NCBI GenBank assembly: GCA_900546265.1
Contig: URCA01000016.1
Span: 1-64,000 of the forward strand
DNA: 64,000 nucleotides
Direction of reading: 5' to 3'
DNA from: an uncultured Oscillospiraceae bacterium
Lineage (GTDB): Bacteria; Bacillota; Clostridia; Oscillospirales; Acutalibacteraceae
Shown: one piece after another, positions 50,774 to 60,314 of the stretch
Layout of the letters: every line of letters starts with the position of its first letter
Numbering within the stretch: position 1 is the stretch's first letter
The notes under the pieces: model-generated
Told to the model about the DNA's origin: nothing
Seen by the model: the letters and a program-made list of their open reading frames with translations, nothing else
The model's database searches: none
Program-made: the position numbers and the translations under genes

Positions 50774-53700
50774 TTACCGGTCCTTTCTTTCACGCCGTTT
50801 GTGTCCGCCCCGCGCCGCGAGGAGCAGGCCCGCGCCCGCGGCCGCCAGGGCCAGGGGCAGCGCCGCCGCGGCCGCGCCGGTGTCGGGGCTGCCGCCGTCC
50901 TCCGGGGCGCTGCTGTCGCCGGGATCTTCGGGCTGCTCGGGCTCGTCGTACCGGATGGTGATCGGCCAGACGACCTCGTCGCCCTGGTTGTCGCCGCCCA
51001 CCTTGCCGATATCCGCCACGAAGCTGATGAGGTCGCCCTCCTCCACCTGGAGGCCGGTGATGGCCGGCACCGCCACGCGGTTGCCGCCGGCGTCGTCCAG
51101 CAGGAAGGCCGCGCCGTCGCCGGGCCAGAGCTGCTGGTTCCGGTTGAGGATGATGGACAGGCCCGTTCCGTCCCCGCCGCCGGCGCGCACCGCCTCGGTG
51201 GCCAGGATGTTCAGGGTACCCGCCCGGGGCGCGACGAAGGTGAGAATGGCGTTCTGGTCGGCGCCCGGCCGCATGGGCAGAGCCCCTTCCTTCTTCAGCA
51301 CCAGGGCGTGGGCGGCTTCGTCCAGCTGCCGGTTGCCCTGATACAGGCCGAGGTCGGTGGTCTTTTTCACCATGTCGCCGAACACGCCGGAGTACAGCTC
51401 GCTCCTGCCGGCGATGTCTTCATATTCGTATTTCCACACAATGCCCAGGGCCGGATTCTCCAGCGTGGGGGAGTGGAATTCCATGGCCTTTTTCTGTTCC
51501 TCGATGTCGGTGGGATCCTTGTCGTCCTCCGCCGACTTGGTGTAGGTCACCGCCGCCGGCCACATCACCGCGTCGCACCAGTTGTTGGCCTCGCCCATAT
51601 CCACCACGAACCGGACGGTGGTGTCCATGTTTACCGCGATGTCCGGGATTTCGGGGATGGTCAGGGTGTTGTGGTTGGCGTTGGAGACCAGGGCGGTTTC
51701 CCCCTCGGCGGGCCAGACCTGCCTGCCGTCCACCAGGATGCGCAGCGCCGCCCCGTCCCCGTCGCAGGAAGCGACGCCGCCGTACCGCTTGACGGTGGCC
51801 TGGGGAATCTTGATGACGCCCTCCTTGGGGGCGATGAAGGTGATGGCGGCGTTCTGGGTGTTGCCGGGCTGGATGGGATAGGTGAGATAGCCGTCCTTTT
51901 TCTCGGTGAAGAAGAGGGCCTGGGCGTGGAGGGCGGCGCTGAAATCCGCCGCCTTGTCGGTGCCGTAGGCCAGCCGGTCGCCGTTGAGATCCACCGTCAT
52001 GGGCGTGAACGTCCCGGTGGCCGCGCCGTCCTCGGCGCGGGTCTCGTATTCGAACAGCCACACGTCGGGCCATTTCAGCTCGCCCTCGCCGGGGGCCTTG
52101 TATTCCGCCGCCTCAAAGGCGCTGTTGTCGTCCTCGCCGGGGTCGGGCGGGGTGGGTTCGGAGATGATCGGATCCTCCACCTTGTCCGCCGCGTCGGCGC
52201 GGCTGCCGGTATAGGTCACGCTGGCGGGCCAGTCGATGTCGTCGCACCACTCGTTGCCGCCGGTCGGGCCGAGATCCACGATGAAGCGCAGGGCGTCGCC
52301 CTCCTCCACCTCGACGGCCTCGATGGCCGGGACGGTGAAGCGGTTGCCCATGCTGGCGTCCACCAGCTGGTGCTCGGCGTCCGCCGGCCAGATTTTCTGA
52401 TCGTTGAGATAGATGGACAGGCCCGCGCCGTCGTTGGCGTCTTGTGCGCCGCCGTGGCGGATAACCTCGGTCTCGGGCAGCGACACCTGGCCGTAGCCGG
52501 GGGCGATAAAGGTCAGCACCGCGTTCTGCTCGGCGTTGGGCTGCAGCTTATAGGACGCCTTCTCGAACACCAGCTTGGCGCCCCAGGTCGCGCCCTGGCC
52601 CAGGTAGTAGGGCCCGCCCTCGGTGACGGTGTCCTGCTTGGCCATGAGGGAGAACACACCGGAATGGGGGGCGCTGCCCGCGGCGAAGGTTTCCGCCTCG
52701 TAGACCCAGCGGGTGCCGAGGCCGTACTGCGCGCCGTACTGGGGCGCGGTATAGGTCTGCGTGCCGATGGGGCCGAGATCCGCTTCGCTGGTCAGGGTCA
52801 GGCTCACCGGCCAGAGCAATTCGTCGCCCCACTCGTTGGCGCCGCCCACGTCGGCCACGAACCGGATTTTGGTCCCCTCCTCCACGGCGATGTCAGCCAG
52901 GGCGGGGACAGCCACCGGCGCGCTGCCGGCGATTTTGTGGTCGCTGTCGGTGGGCCAGAGCTTGGTGGTGTCTTTATAGATCGCCACGCCCACGCCGTCC
53001 CAGGCATCGTTCCAGGCGGCCAGGGAGGCGGTGGAGGCGGCGATGGACACGGTCCCCGCCTTAGGGACGACAAAGGTGCGCACCGCGTTTTCCTCCACGT
53101 TGGGCTTGAGCAGATAGCCGTCATCCCACTGGATGCCCGCCTTGGCCTTATAATTGGGGGCGCTGCCCAGATAGGTGCCGTCGGCCTGCTTGGTCATGGG
53201 GGCGAAATTGCCGGAGAAGTAGCTGCCCACCGGCACGGTTTCCCCTTCGTACAGCCACAGGGTGTCCTGCCCGTCCGGGTGGCTCGGTGTGGGGGAGGCG
53301 TAGGTCTTACTCTCCGTCGGCCGGCCGCCCTTTTCATAGGACAGGGACAGCGTGACCGGCCAGATGACGGTATCGCCCCACTGGGTGCCGCCCACCCGGC
53401 CGATGTCCACCACAAAGCGGAGCTTGTCGCCAGCCTCGACGGCGATGTCCGGCAGGGCGGGGACGGTCACCGGCGTGTCGGTGACCACCGGGTTATCGCC
53501 CTCGGCGGGCCATATCCGCTCGCCGTCCTTGTAAACCGACAGCCCCGCCCCGTCGAAGTCGGCGGGGTTCCAGCCGTCCAGCCGGGCGGCGGTTTCGGCG
53601 ACGCTTATCGTCCCGGCCCGCGGGGCGGCGAAGGTCAGCACCGCGTTTTCCTCGATGGTGGCCGCCATGGGGTAGGCGGCCTTGTTCTGGCTTTCGTTGA

Positions 53701-53992
53701 CGCGGATGGTGGCCTTGTTGCCGGCCTCGCCGACATAGTTGCCGTTTGCGTCCTTGGTCATGGCTATGTACTGGCCGCTGGTCAGGCTTTGCGAGGACTG
53801 GATTTTCTCCGCCTCATACAGCCACACGGTGCCCAGCCCCGTTTCGTTGCCGTGCCGGGGCGAGGCATAGGTCTCGGTGACGGTGCGGGACGCGGCCCGC
53901 GCCCGGGGGGCGGGCTGTACGGCGGCCGCGCCGCCTCCGGCGATGAGCGCCGCCAGCGCGCCGGCCAGCAGGCGTTTTCCTGGGATTTCCAT
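50774..53992 (-). CDS. Five-repeat surface protein with SPDTG sorting tail
   Basis: A 1072-residue wall-anchored protein. Signal segment (about 5-35) is followed by five tandem modules of about 185 residues (starting near 38, 225, 415, 620 and 820). Each has a W(L/V/K)YE(A/G/Y)E opening, an NAVLTF(I/V)AP middle and a closing W.D...WP...T strand, giving a repeated beta-sandwich pattern that I do not recognise as a named family. The tail has SPDTG (1035-1039), a hydrophobic span and KRRERKDR. It is first in the ABC operon, so it likely captures the substrate. ATG at 53992 with AGGAGG upstream. Confidence 0.8.
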   Translation of the reverse strand: MEIPGKRLLAGALAALIAGGGAAAVQPAPRARAASRTVTETYASPRHGNETGLGTVWLYEAEKIQSSQSLTSGQYIAMTKDANGNYVGEAGNKATIRVNESQNKAAYPMAATIEENAVLTFAAPRAGTISVAETAARLDGWNPADFDGAGLSVYKDGERIWPAEGDNPVVTDTPVTVPALPDIAVEAGDKLRFVVDIGRVGGTQWGDTVIWPVTLSLSYEKGGRPTESKTYASPTPSHPDGQDTLWLYEGETVPVGSYFSGNFAPMTKQADGTYLGSAPNYKAKAGIQWDDGYLLKPNVEENAVRTFVVPKAGTVSIAASTASLAAWNDAWDGVGVAIYKDTTKLWPTDSDHKIAGSAPVAVPALADIAVEEGTKIRFVADVGGANEWGDELLWPVSLTLTSEADLGPIGTQTYTAPQYGAQYGLGTRWVYEAETFAAGSAPHSGVFSLMAKQDTVTEGGPYYLGQGATWGAKLVFEKASYKLQPNAEQNAVLTFIAPGYGQVSLPETEVIRHGGAQDANDGAGLSIYLNDQKIWPADAEHQLVDASMGNRFTVPAIEAVEVEEGDALRFIVDLGPTGGNEWCDDIDWPASVTYTGSRADAADKVEDPIISEPTPPDPGEDDNSAFEAAEYKAPGEGELKWPDVWLFEYETRAEDGAATGTFTPMTVDLNGDRLAYGTDKAADFSAALHAQALFFTEKKDGYLTYPIQPGNTQNAAITFIAPKEGVIKIPQATVKRYGGVASCDGDGAALRILVDGRQVWPAEGETALVSNANHNTLTIPEIPDIAVNMDTTVRFVVDMGEANNWCDAVMWPAAVTYTKSAEDDKDPTDIEEQKKAMEFHSPTLENPALGIVWKYEYEDIAGRSELYSGVFGDMVKKTTDLGLYQGNRQLDEAAHALVLKKEGALPMRPGADQNAILTFVAPRAGTLNILATEAVRAGGGDGTGLSIILNRNQQLWPGDGAAFLLDDAGGNRVAVPAITGLQVEEGDLISFVADIGKVGGDNQGDEVVWPITIRYDEPEQPEDPGDSSAPEDGGSPDTGAAAAALPLALAAAGAGLLLAARGGHKRRERKDR

Positions 53993-54071
53993 ATCGCTCC
54001 TCCTCACAATGGTGTAAAATGAAAGAACCGGCTTGCTTTTCGTGGAAACTGTCCGGTTTTGCTCTGGTTTC

Positions 54072-54101
54072 ATTATAGAGCATAGGCATTCTGTCCAGCA
54101 A
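54072..54101 (-). promoter_or_regulatory. Promoter of the ABC/surface operon
   Basis: On the minus strand TTGCTG (54101-54096), an 18-base spacer and TATAAT (54077-54072). The start would be about 85 bases before the surface protein ATG. Confidence 0.55.
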
Positions 54102-54188
54102 CGCCCAATTTTTTACGCTTTCTTCCGAATATTTGCTGTCCCCTTCCGCCGAGACAAAAATGTGGAATAAATCTAAAATAAATGGCAA

Positions 54189-54217
54189 TTGTATTTGCCG
54201 ACTGTGCAATATATAAT
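54189..54217 (+). promoter_or_regulatory. Promoter of the GH-N operon
   Basis: TTGTAT (54189-54194), a 17-base spacer and a perfect TATAAT (54212-54217), with the first gene about 30 bases on. The two back-to-back promoters in 53993-54248 allow joint control by the two-component system. Confidence 0.6.
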
Positions 54218-54248
54218 GAAAACCAGCAGGACACAGGGGGGAGGCGTG

Positions 54249-56276
54249 ATGTCGCTGACAACAAGACAAAAAGGCGTCGGCTTGGCGGCGGCGGTGGTGG
54301 CCGCCGGCCTGCTGACGGCAGGAGGGATTTGGATGTTTTCTGGCGGGGGTCAGCTGGTGACCTATCCCATCGCGCCCGAGGCGGAGGCGCTGCGCAACAC
54401 CGCCTATCGCATCGAGGCGCGGCCGCTCCGTGGGGAGTGGCGGGAGCTGGACGTGTACAACGTCAAAATCGATCCGGATTTTCAGCAGAACAGCAGCGAT
54501 GACGACCCGGTCATCGACAGCCCGATGGTGCTGTTCGATTTCACCGGCGGGGTGCAGGTGCGGGTGCGGCGGGCGGACGGCGGGCCTATCTCGTCCGCCC
54601 AGGCCCATCCGGCCTCGAAAAAGCTGCCGCTGAAGATGGAGGACGGGACGGCCGTCCTCACCCTGCGCCAGCCCGGGAAGGTCACCCTTTCCCTGGACGG
54701 CGACCGGCAGCGGATGGTGTATATCATGGCCGGGACGCCGGAGGAAGCGCCCGCGCCGGACGACCCGAACGTCGTGCGCCTGGGGCCGGGGGTGCACACC
54801 TTCCCCGAAACCGGCACCGAGGGGATGAAGGGCGGCATCCGGGACGCCGCCGTCTATACCCGGGCGCTGACCGCCGGGGAGCTGGAGGGATACGGCCGGG
54901 GAGAGCTGCCGGAGGGCCCGGACGCCTGGTGGCCGCTGGCGGAGGATTTCGCCGACAAGGCGGGCGATAAGGACGGGCGGCCGGTCGGGAACCCCTCGAT
55001 CGCCGCCGATTACGGCCCGCCCGCCCTGTGCCTGGACGGCCACGACGACGCGGTGCCCACCGGCTACGCCCTCCAGACGGGGGAGAACGCCTACACGCTG
55101 ACGGCTCGGATATACCTCGACCCCGCGCGGCCGGGGGTGGAAAACGTGGTGTTCAGCGGCCTGCTCGCCGTGCGGTCGGACGGGGTGCTCTACACCAACC
55201 TGGGCAGCTGGGAATACCCCTTTTTCTCCACGGACAAGGTGCCCATGGGGGCCTGGACGGACGTGGCCCTGGTCAAGCAGGGGATGGAGCTGACCTTCTA
55301 CATAAACGGCCGGGCGGCGGGAACCGAGCAGCGGGCCCTGCCCAAAACTGCGGCCAGCCTCCTGCTGGGGGCGGGCGGCGTGTCCCACGATTTCTGCCTC
55401 ATGGACAACCAGACCCTGTACCTGGAGCCCGGCGCGGTGGTCAAGGGGCGGATCCTCGCCTACGGCGTGAAGAACGCCGCGGTGCGGGGCCGGGGCATCA
55501 TTTGGCAGTCGCCGGGCCAGTCCATCGTCAGCCTCTACGCCGAGAACCTGCGGGTGGAGGGGATCACCATCCTCGACCCCCGCTCCATGTGCAGCCATTT
55601 GTGCGAGTCGGACGGGGTGACCTTCACCGACGTGCGGATGTTCAGCCGCCTGGGGGCCACCGACGGCGTGCACATCAAGGCCTCGCGCAACGTCGCGGTG
55701 GAGGACTGCTTCATCCGCTCCAACGACGACTGCATCGCGGTCTATGCCTCCTTCACCCATTACACGGGCAACGCGGAGAACATCGCCGTGCGGCGCTGCA
55801 CCCTGATAAACGACGCGGCCCACGCCATATACGGCGGCATCCACGCCGCGCCGGGCGGGCAGGACGTTATCCGAGGCCTCACCTTTGAGGATATCGACGT
55901 GCTGGACAGCAAGGCGGGCTACAGCGACTATCAGGGCGTGCTGGCCCTGAACGCCGCCAACGACGTGACCATCGACACCGTGCTGTTCTCGGACATCCGC
56001 GTCGAGGATTTCCAGAAGAACCAGCTGTTCAACCTGCGGGTGTGGAACAACCCGGATTACTGCAAATCCAGCGGCCGCGCCATCCGGAACGTCACCTTCC
56101 GGGACATTGCCTATACCGGGGACAACGCGCTGATGTCCGTCATCCACGGGGACGGGCCGGAGCGGCTGGTGGAGGGCGTGACCTTCGAGAGGGTCGTGCT
56201 CAACGGCCGGCGGGTGACCGGGCCGGGCAGCGACTTCCTCATCGGCAACTACACCAAGGATATCCGGTTCCAATAA
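54249..56276 (+). CDS. Clan GH-N-like beta-helix glycoside hydrolase with LamG-like domain, 1
   Basis: A 675-residue membrane-anchored or secreted enzyme. N-terminal hydrophobic segment (about 9-30), beta-sandwich (about 40-170) of the type preceding GH28/GH49 helices, a LamG/concanavalin-like domain (about 195-375) and a right-handed beta-helix (about 380-675; LEPGAVVKGRILAYGVKN, IRGRG-like turn). D472 (GATDGVHI) and D493-D494 (SNDDCIAVY) are spaced 21 residues, as in polygalacturonases, but the GHG motif is replaced (AAHA). The exact substrate (pectic or other polyuronide or glucan) is open. GGAGG lies five bases before the ATG. Confidence 0.8.
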   Translation: MSLTTRQKGVGLAAAVVAAGLLTAGGIWMFSGGGQLVTYPIAPEAEALRNTAYRIEARPLRGEWRELDVYNVKIDPDFQQNSSDDDPVIDSPMVLFDFTGGVQVRVRRADGGPISSAQAHPASKKLPLKMEDGTAVLTLRQPGKVTLSLDGDRQRMVYIMAGTPEEAPAPDDPNVVRLGPGVHTFPETGTEGMKGGIRDAAVYTRALTAGELEGYGRGELPEGPDAWWPLAEDFADKAGDKDGRPVGNPSIAADYGPPALCLDGHDDAVPTGYALQTGENAYTLTARIYLDPARPGVENVVFSGLLAVRSDGVLYTNLGSWEYPFFSTDKVPMGAWTDVALVKQGMELTFYINGRAAGTEQRALPKTAASLLLGAGGVSHDFCLMDNQTLYLEPGAVVKGRILAYGVKNAAVRGRGIIWQSPGQSIVSLYAENLRVEGITILDPRSMCSHLCESDGVTFTDVRMFSRLGATDGVHIKASRNVAVEDCFIRSNDDCIAVYASFTHYTGNAENIAVRRCTLINDAAHAIYGGIHAAPGGQDVIRGLTFEDIDVLDSKAGYSDYQGVLALNAANDVTIDTVLFSDIRVEDFQKNQLFNLRVWNNPDYCKSSGRAIRNVTFRDIAYTGDNALMSVIHGDGPERLVEGVTFERVVLNGRRVTGPGSDFLIGNYTKDIRFQ

Positions 56277-56294
56277 AGAAAGGATGAAAGCCCT

Positions 56295-58547
56295 ATGAAG
56301 CAGTCCATGCGCGCTCTGCGGGCGGTCACGGCCGTCCTGCTGGCCGCCGCCCTGACCGGGAGCCTGTCCGCCTGCCGCCGGGAGGAAACGCCGGCCAGTT
56401 CGCCGGAATCCGGCGCGGCGTCCGGCCAGGAGACAAGCGGATCCGGCGATTCCACCACCGGCAGCGCCCCGGCCACCGAAATCGTCACCGACGCGAGCGG
56501 CGGCACCATGGTGGTGACCGTGCCCGGCGGCGGGGACAAAACCAACCCCTCCGGCGGCACCAAGGCCACCAGCGGGAGCACGGCGGTGTCCGCGCCCCCG
56601 GCGCTGACCCTGTACGCCGCACCGGCCAGCCTGCCCGCCGGGCTGAAAAACACCGATTACACCTTCCAGGTCAAGGGGGGCGGCAAGGACTGGCAGAAGG
56701 TGGCGGCCTACAACGTCAAGGTTGACCCGGAGCTGCCGGCCAACACCCGGGTGGTGGACGGCAAGGGAAACACCATCGAGCCCAAGGTGCTCAACAGTCC
56801 GCTCATCAGCTTCGATTTGTCGGGCCGGGCGGAGGTGTCCATCACCAAGAACCGGGGCACCTTCAACGCCTCCGCCGTCAAAATCTACCCCGAGTCCCTG
56901 GGCATCAAGCCCACGGTCAGCGGCAACAAGCTGACCTTCGCCATGAACGGCGCGCAGAAGCTGGCGGTGTCCCTGGACGGCACCAAGACCAACATGGCCT
57001 ATATCATGGCCAACGCCCCCGTGTCCAAGCCCAAGGCGCAGAAGACCTTCCCCGCCGGGGTGACCACCCTGCCCGAGGTGGGCTTCGGCGTGTGGAACGG
57101 CACCATCCGGAACGTGTATCTGTATAAGATGGCCCTGCCGGAGGCGCTGATTACCCAGCTGAAGGACACCGACACCGTGCCCATGGACGGCAAGCCGGTA
57201 CTGCTGAAAAAATACGCCGAGACCATGACCTTCGACGGCCTGGACGATTACAAGGATATGGATTACCTGTACAACGCCTCCGGCCAGTTCTCCATTTCCG
57301 CCAAGGTGACCCTGAAGGCGGGCAGCGACGCCGCGCCCATGCAGCGGGGCATCCTGATGGAGGGGCTGTACCGCCGGTCGGACGGCACCCTGGCCTCCAA
57401 CATCGGCGGCTGGGAGACCCCCTATGTGACCAAGGAAAAGCTCCCCGCCGACGGCAAGGAGCACCATGTCGCCCTGGTCAAGGACGGGCAGAAAATCACC
57501 GTGTACATCGACGGCAAGGCCTGCACCGCCCAGAACGGCAGCGACAAACGGCCCAGCGACACCCAGAGTGTGCAGATTTGGACGGTCATCGGCGCGGGCC
57601 AGATCGTCAACGGCTATTACCCGAAAAGCGGCGAGACGGTGTATCTGGAGCCGGGCGCCGTGGTGCGGGGCAGCCTGCTGGTCTGCGGCGTCAAGAACGT
57701 GAAAATCGCCGGGCGGGGCATGGTGGACATCGGCACCGTCACCAACGACGTGATCGCCGGAGGCTTCAACTTCAACACCCAGCGGGGCGTGATCATCGCC
57801 GGATCGGACGGCGTGACGGTGGACGGAATTACCTTCAGCAACGCCTATTCCTTCTCGGTCAGCCTGCAGGAGAGCAAAAACGTCACGCTGCATAACCTGA
57901 AAATCTTCAGCCATTACGGGGCCACCGACGGGGTGAACATCAAGGCCAGCAGCGGCGTGACCATCACCGACAGCTTCATCCGCTCCAACGACGACTGCAT
58001 TTCCGTCTATGCCTCGAGCAGCGGGGCCATCGGCAATTCCTCCGGCATCACCGCCAAGGGCTGCACCCTGCTGTCCGACTCGGCCCACGCCGTGTTCACC
58101 GGCATCCATGCCGATCCCGGCCGGAACGAGACCATCTCCGATCTCACCTTCCAGAACATCGACGTCATCGACAGCCGGACGCCGGGGGATCCCTACTACG
58201 GGGTGCTGGGCGTCAACGCAGGGGACAATGTCACCGTCAAAAACGTGGTGTTCGACGGCGTCCGGATTTCCGGCGTGAGCAATCAGCAGCTGTTCAACGT
58301 GCGGGTGATGATGAACGCCGCCTACAACAGCCAGCCCGGCAAGGCGGTGGAGAACGTCGTGTTCAAGAACATCGCCTACACCGGCGCGGCCCCGCTGAAA
58401 TCCGGCCTGTCCGGCTACGACGGGGGCCGCCAGGTCAAGGGCGTGACCTTCGAGAACGTGGTCATCGGCGGGACGAAGCTGACCGCCGGCAACGCCTCCT
58501 CCTACCTGGCCGTCGGCTCCCAGGTCTCCGGCCTGCAATACAAATAA
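56295..58547 (+). CDS. Clan GH-N-like beta-helix glycoside hydrolase with LamG-like domain, 2
   Basis: A 750-residue lipoprotein (lipobox LSAC) with a low-complexity Gly/Ser/Thr linker (about 30-95) and then the same order as its neighbour: N-terminal beta-sandwich (YNVKVDPELPANTRVV), LamG-like domain, beta-helix. The catalytic aspartates are D545 (GATDGVNI) and D566-D567 (SNDDCISVY). It starts 18 bases after its paralogue. The pair may act on different sites of one polymer. Confidence 0.8.
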   Translation: MKQSMRALRAVTAVLLAAALTGSLSACRREETPASSPESGAASGQETSGSGDSTTGSAPATEIVTDASGGTMVVTVPGGGDKTNPSGGTKATSGSTAVSAPPALTLYAAPASLPAGLKNTDYTFQVKGGGKDWQKVAAYNVKVDPELPANTRVVDGKGNTIEPKVLNSPLISFDLSGRAEVSITKNRGTFNASAVKIYPESLGIKPTVSGNKLTFAMNGAQKLAVSLDGTKTNMAYIMANAPVSKPKAQKTFPAGVTTLPEVGFGVWNGTIRNVYLYKMALPEALITQLKDTDTVPMDGKPVLLKKYAETMTFDGLDDYKDMDYLYNASGQFSISAKVTLKAGSDAAPMQRGILMEGLYRRSDGTLASNIGGWETPYVTKEKLPADGKEHHVALVKDGQKITVYIDGKACTAQNGSDKRPSDTQSVQIWTVIGAGQIVNGYYPKSGETVYLEPGAVVRGSLLVCGVKNVKIAGRGMVDIGTVTNDVIAGGFNFNTQRGVIIAGSDGVTVDGITFSNAYSFSVSLQESKNVTLHNLKIFSHYGATDGVNIKASSGVTITDSFIRSNDDCISVYASSSGAIGNSSGITAKGCTLLSDSAHAVFTGIHADPGRNETISDLTFQNIDVIDSRTPGDPYYGVLGVNAGDNVTVKNVVFDGVRISGVSNQQLFNVRVMMNAAYNSQPGKAVENVVFKNIAYTGAAPLKSGLSGYDGGRQVKGVTFENVVIGGTKLTAGNASSYLAVGSQVSGLQYK

Positions 58548-58550
58548 GCG

Positions 58551-58586
58551 AAAAGCGCACGAGCGGAAAAGCCCGTGCGCTTTTTT
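58551..58586 (+). terminator. Terminator of the GH-N operon
   Basis: AAGCGCACG stem with CGTGCGCTT and a six-T run, right after the stop. Confidence 0.85.
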
Positions 58587-58621
58587 AAGTAAATTGGCTT
58601 TTTTGACTCCATGAACAAATG

Positions 58622-58670
58622 GGGGCTGCTGCGAAAGGGGTAAAAATCCCTTTGGCAACAGCCCCTTTTT
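58622..58670. terminator. Hairpin after the CAP lipoprotein gene
   Basis: Long stem GGGGCTG.../...CAGCCCC (58622-58665) with internal AAGGG/CCCTT pairing and TTTTT on the plus strand. It closes the convergent GH-N and CAP genes. Confidence 0.7.
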
Positions 58671-58674
58671 CGCG

Positions 58675-59544
58675 TCAGCCGATGAACAGCTGCACCCAGT
58701 GGAGGGTGCCGGAGGCGCTGCGGTAGACGCCCACGCCGATGGCGGTGTACTGGGCGCTCAGGATGTTGGCCCGGTGGCCGGAGCTGTTCATCCAACCCTC
58801 CATGACCTGCTCGGCGCTGCGCTGCCCGTAGGCGATGTTCTCGCCGGCGGCGCGGTAGGAGGCGCCCTGCTCCTTCAGGGCGGTGCTGAAGGAGCTGCCA
58901 TTCGGCCGGGTGTGGGAGAAGGCGCCTTCGATTTCCCGGGCCCGCACATTGGCCGCGGCGGCGGCCGCCTGGTTGACGCTCAGGCTTTTCAGGCCGGCCT
59001 TGGCCCGCTCTTGGTTGACCAGCGCCACCACCGCGTCGGCGTAGCCGGACAGGCTGCCGTCAGCCGACGGCTTGGTGGGGGCGGCGGTGGACCGGGTGGT
59101 TTTCGCCGTCGAGGTGGTGGGCCGCCTGGTGGTGGAGGCGGGGGCGGAGGGCTTGGCGGCGGGGGACTGGGTGCGGCTCGGGCTGGTCGCGGGCCGGGAG
59201 GCCGCCGTCGTGGAGGAGCGGGAGGCGGAGGCTTCCGGCTGCCGCTCCGGTGCCCGGCTGGCGGGGGAGGCGCTGCTCTTGGCGCTGGAGGACGCATCCG
59301 GTGCGGCCTGAGTGCGCGGGGCGGCCTGTCCGGCCTCCTCCTGCGGGACGGCGCTCTCCTCGGGCGGGAGGCTTTCCGTCTCGCCGCCCGTCTCCTCCGT
59401 CTGGGAGGCGGCGGAACCCGCGGCCTGGCTTTCTGCTATGGAGGAGGCGGCTTCCTTGGCCGGGCCGGCGCAGCCCGCCAGGGTTATCGACAGGGCCGCC
59501 AGCACGGCGGTCAAAGCAAACATCGACATATTCTTGTTTTTCAT
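58675..59544 (-). CDS. CAP-domain (SCP-like) lipoprotein
   Basis: A 289-residue lipoprotein (lipobox LAGC, C25). A long Ser/Pro/Ala/Thr linker (about 30-165) is followed by a CAP domain (about 170-289: NQERAKAGLKSL, FSHTRPNG, AGENIAYGQ, SGHRANIL, GVGVYRSASG). AAGGATG-ATTCGG precedes ATG 59544. CAP proteins of this type occur with spore or envelope functions, but the role here is unknown. Confidence 0.87.
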   Translation of the reverse strand: MKNKNMSMFALTAVLAALSITLAGCAGPAKEAASSIAESQAAGSAASQTEETGGETESLPPEESAVPQEEAGQAAPRTQAAPDASSSAKSSASPASRAPERQPEASASRSSTTAASRPATSPSRTQSPAAKPSAPASTTRRPTTSTAKTTRSTAAPTKPSADGSLSGYADAVVALVNQERAKAGLKSLSVNQAAAAAANVRAREIEGAFSHTRPNGSSFSTALKEQGASYRAAGENIAYGQRSAEQVMEGWMNSSGHRANILSAQYTAIGVGVYRSASGTLHWVQLFIG

Positions 59545-59759
59545 CCGAATCATCCTTCCCGGCCGCCAAGGGGCGGCTCGTCGTGTGATTGTGGCTGCCA
59601 TAAGCTGGATGAAATGCAGCTTTGTGACAACCTCATGGTACCATGACCCGGACGAAAAAGGAACCGGTAAATCCCGGAAAAAGAGCGAAACCCCGCGGTT
59701 TTCCTCGGTTTTTATAGGAGTGTGTCGATGGATTTCACAATCTGTTCATGGATTTTTTC

Positions 59760-59788
59760 TTGACAAATGCAAAAGATTCCATTAGAAT
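59760..59788 (+). promoter_or_regulatory. Sigma-A promoter of the MarR/FabT-like gene
   Basis: TTGACA (59760-59765), a 17-base spacer and TAGAAT (59783-59788): near-consensus. Confidence 0.75.
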
Positions 59789-59797
59789 ATCAAATAG

Positions 59798-59810
59798 TTT
59801 GAACTTCAAA
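59798..59810. promoter_or_regulatory. FabT-box-like operator at the transcription start
   Basis: The palindrome TTTGAA-C-TTCAAA lies just downstream of the expected transcription start and before the MarR-family gene. It resembles FabT/MarR operators, so autorepression is likely. Confidence 0.6.
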
Positions 59811-59855
59811 TAGATAGGCTGTCAAAGCAATTCCGGTGAGAGGGGCAAGGGAACG

Positions 59856-60314
59856 ATGGAAGGCTTCAGCGGCGCACTGGACGACATACTGGTCAGTATC
59901 TACCGCAATGTCCTGCGGCTGGAAAAGCAGATGCTCAAGCGCAGCCGGCAAACCACCCTGTCGGTCAGCGAGGTGCACCTCATCCTCTGCTTGGGGGATG
60001 CCAAGGGCGATGGCTGCACGGTCACCGAGCTGGCCCGCTCCTTAGGCATCACGGTATCCTCGGCCACCATCGCGGTCAGCAAGCTGATTCAAAAGGGCTT
60101 TGTGCGCAAGGTGCGCAGCCAGAAGGACAGCCGCATCGTGCGGGTGTACCTGACCGAGACGGGCAAGGGTGTGGACACCTACAACCGCATCTGCCGCCGG
60201 CAGCTGGTGGATGAAATCAGCCGGGGCCTGTCGGACGAGGAGAAGAAATACGTCCTGCTGGTCATCCGGCGGCTTAACGAGTATTTCGCCAAAACCATCG
60301 GCGACGAGTTATAA
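59856..60314 (+). CDS. MarR-family regulator, FabT-like
   Basis: A 152-residue regulator with a winged helix-turn-helix (about 50-110: CTVTELARSLGITVSSATIAVSKLIQKGFVRKVRSQKDSRIVRVYLT) flanked by dimerisation helices. The pattern resembles FabT. No fatty-acid genes are in the window. AAGGGA lies close before ATG 59856. It overlaps the start of the structured element at 60312. Confidence 0.85.
   Translation: MEGFSGALDDILVSIYRNVLRLEKQMLKRSRQTTLSVSEVHLILCLGDAKGDGCTVTELARSLGITVSSATIAVSKLIQKGFVRKVRSQKDSRIVRVYLTETGKGVDTYNRICRRQLVDEISRGLSDEEKKYVLLVIRRLNEYFAKTIGDEL

Noticed and set aside
49283..54022. A 1579-codon open frame on the plus strand
   Set aside because: Antisense to the binding-protein and five-repeat surface genes; no ribosome site or domain.
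53814..58658. A 1614-codon open frame on the minus strand
   Set aside because: It is antisense to two well-supported glycosidase genes and part of the surface-protein gene. Its composition (His, Gly, Val, Arg) is that of a GC-rich shadow frame.
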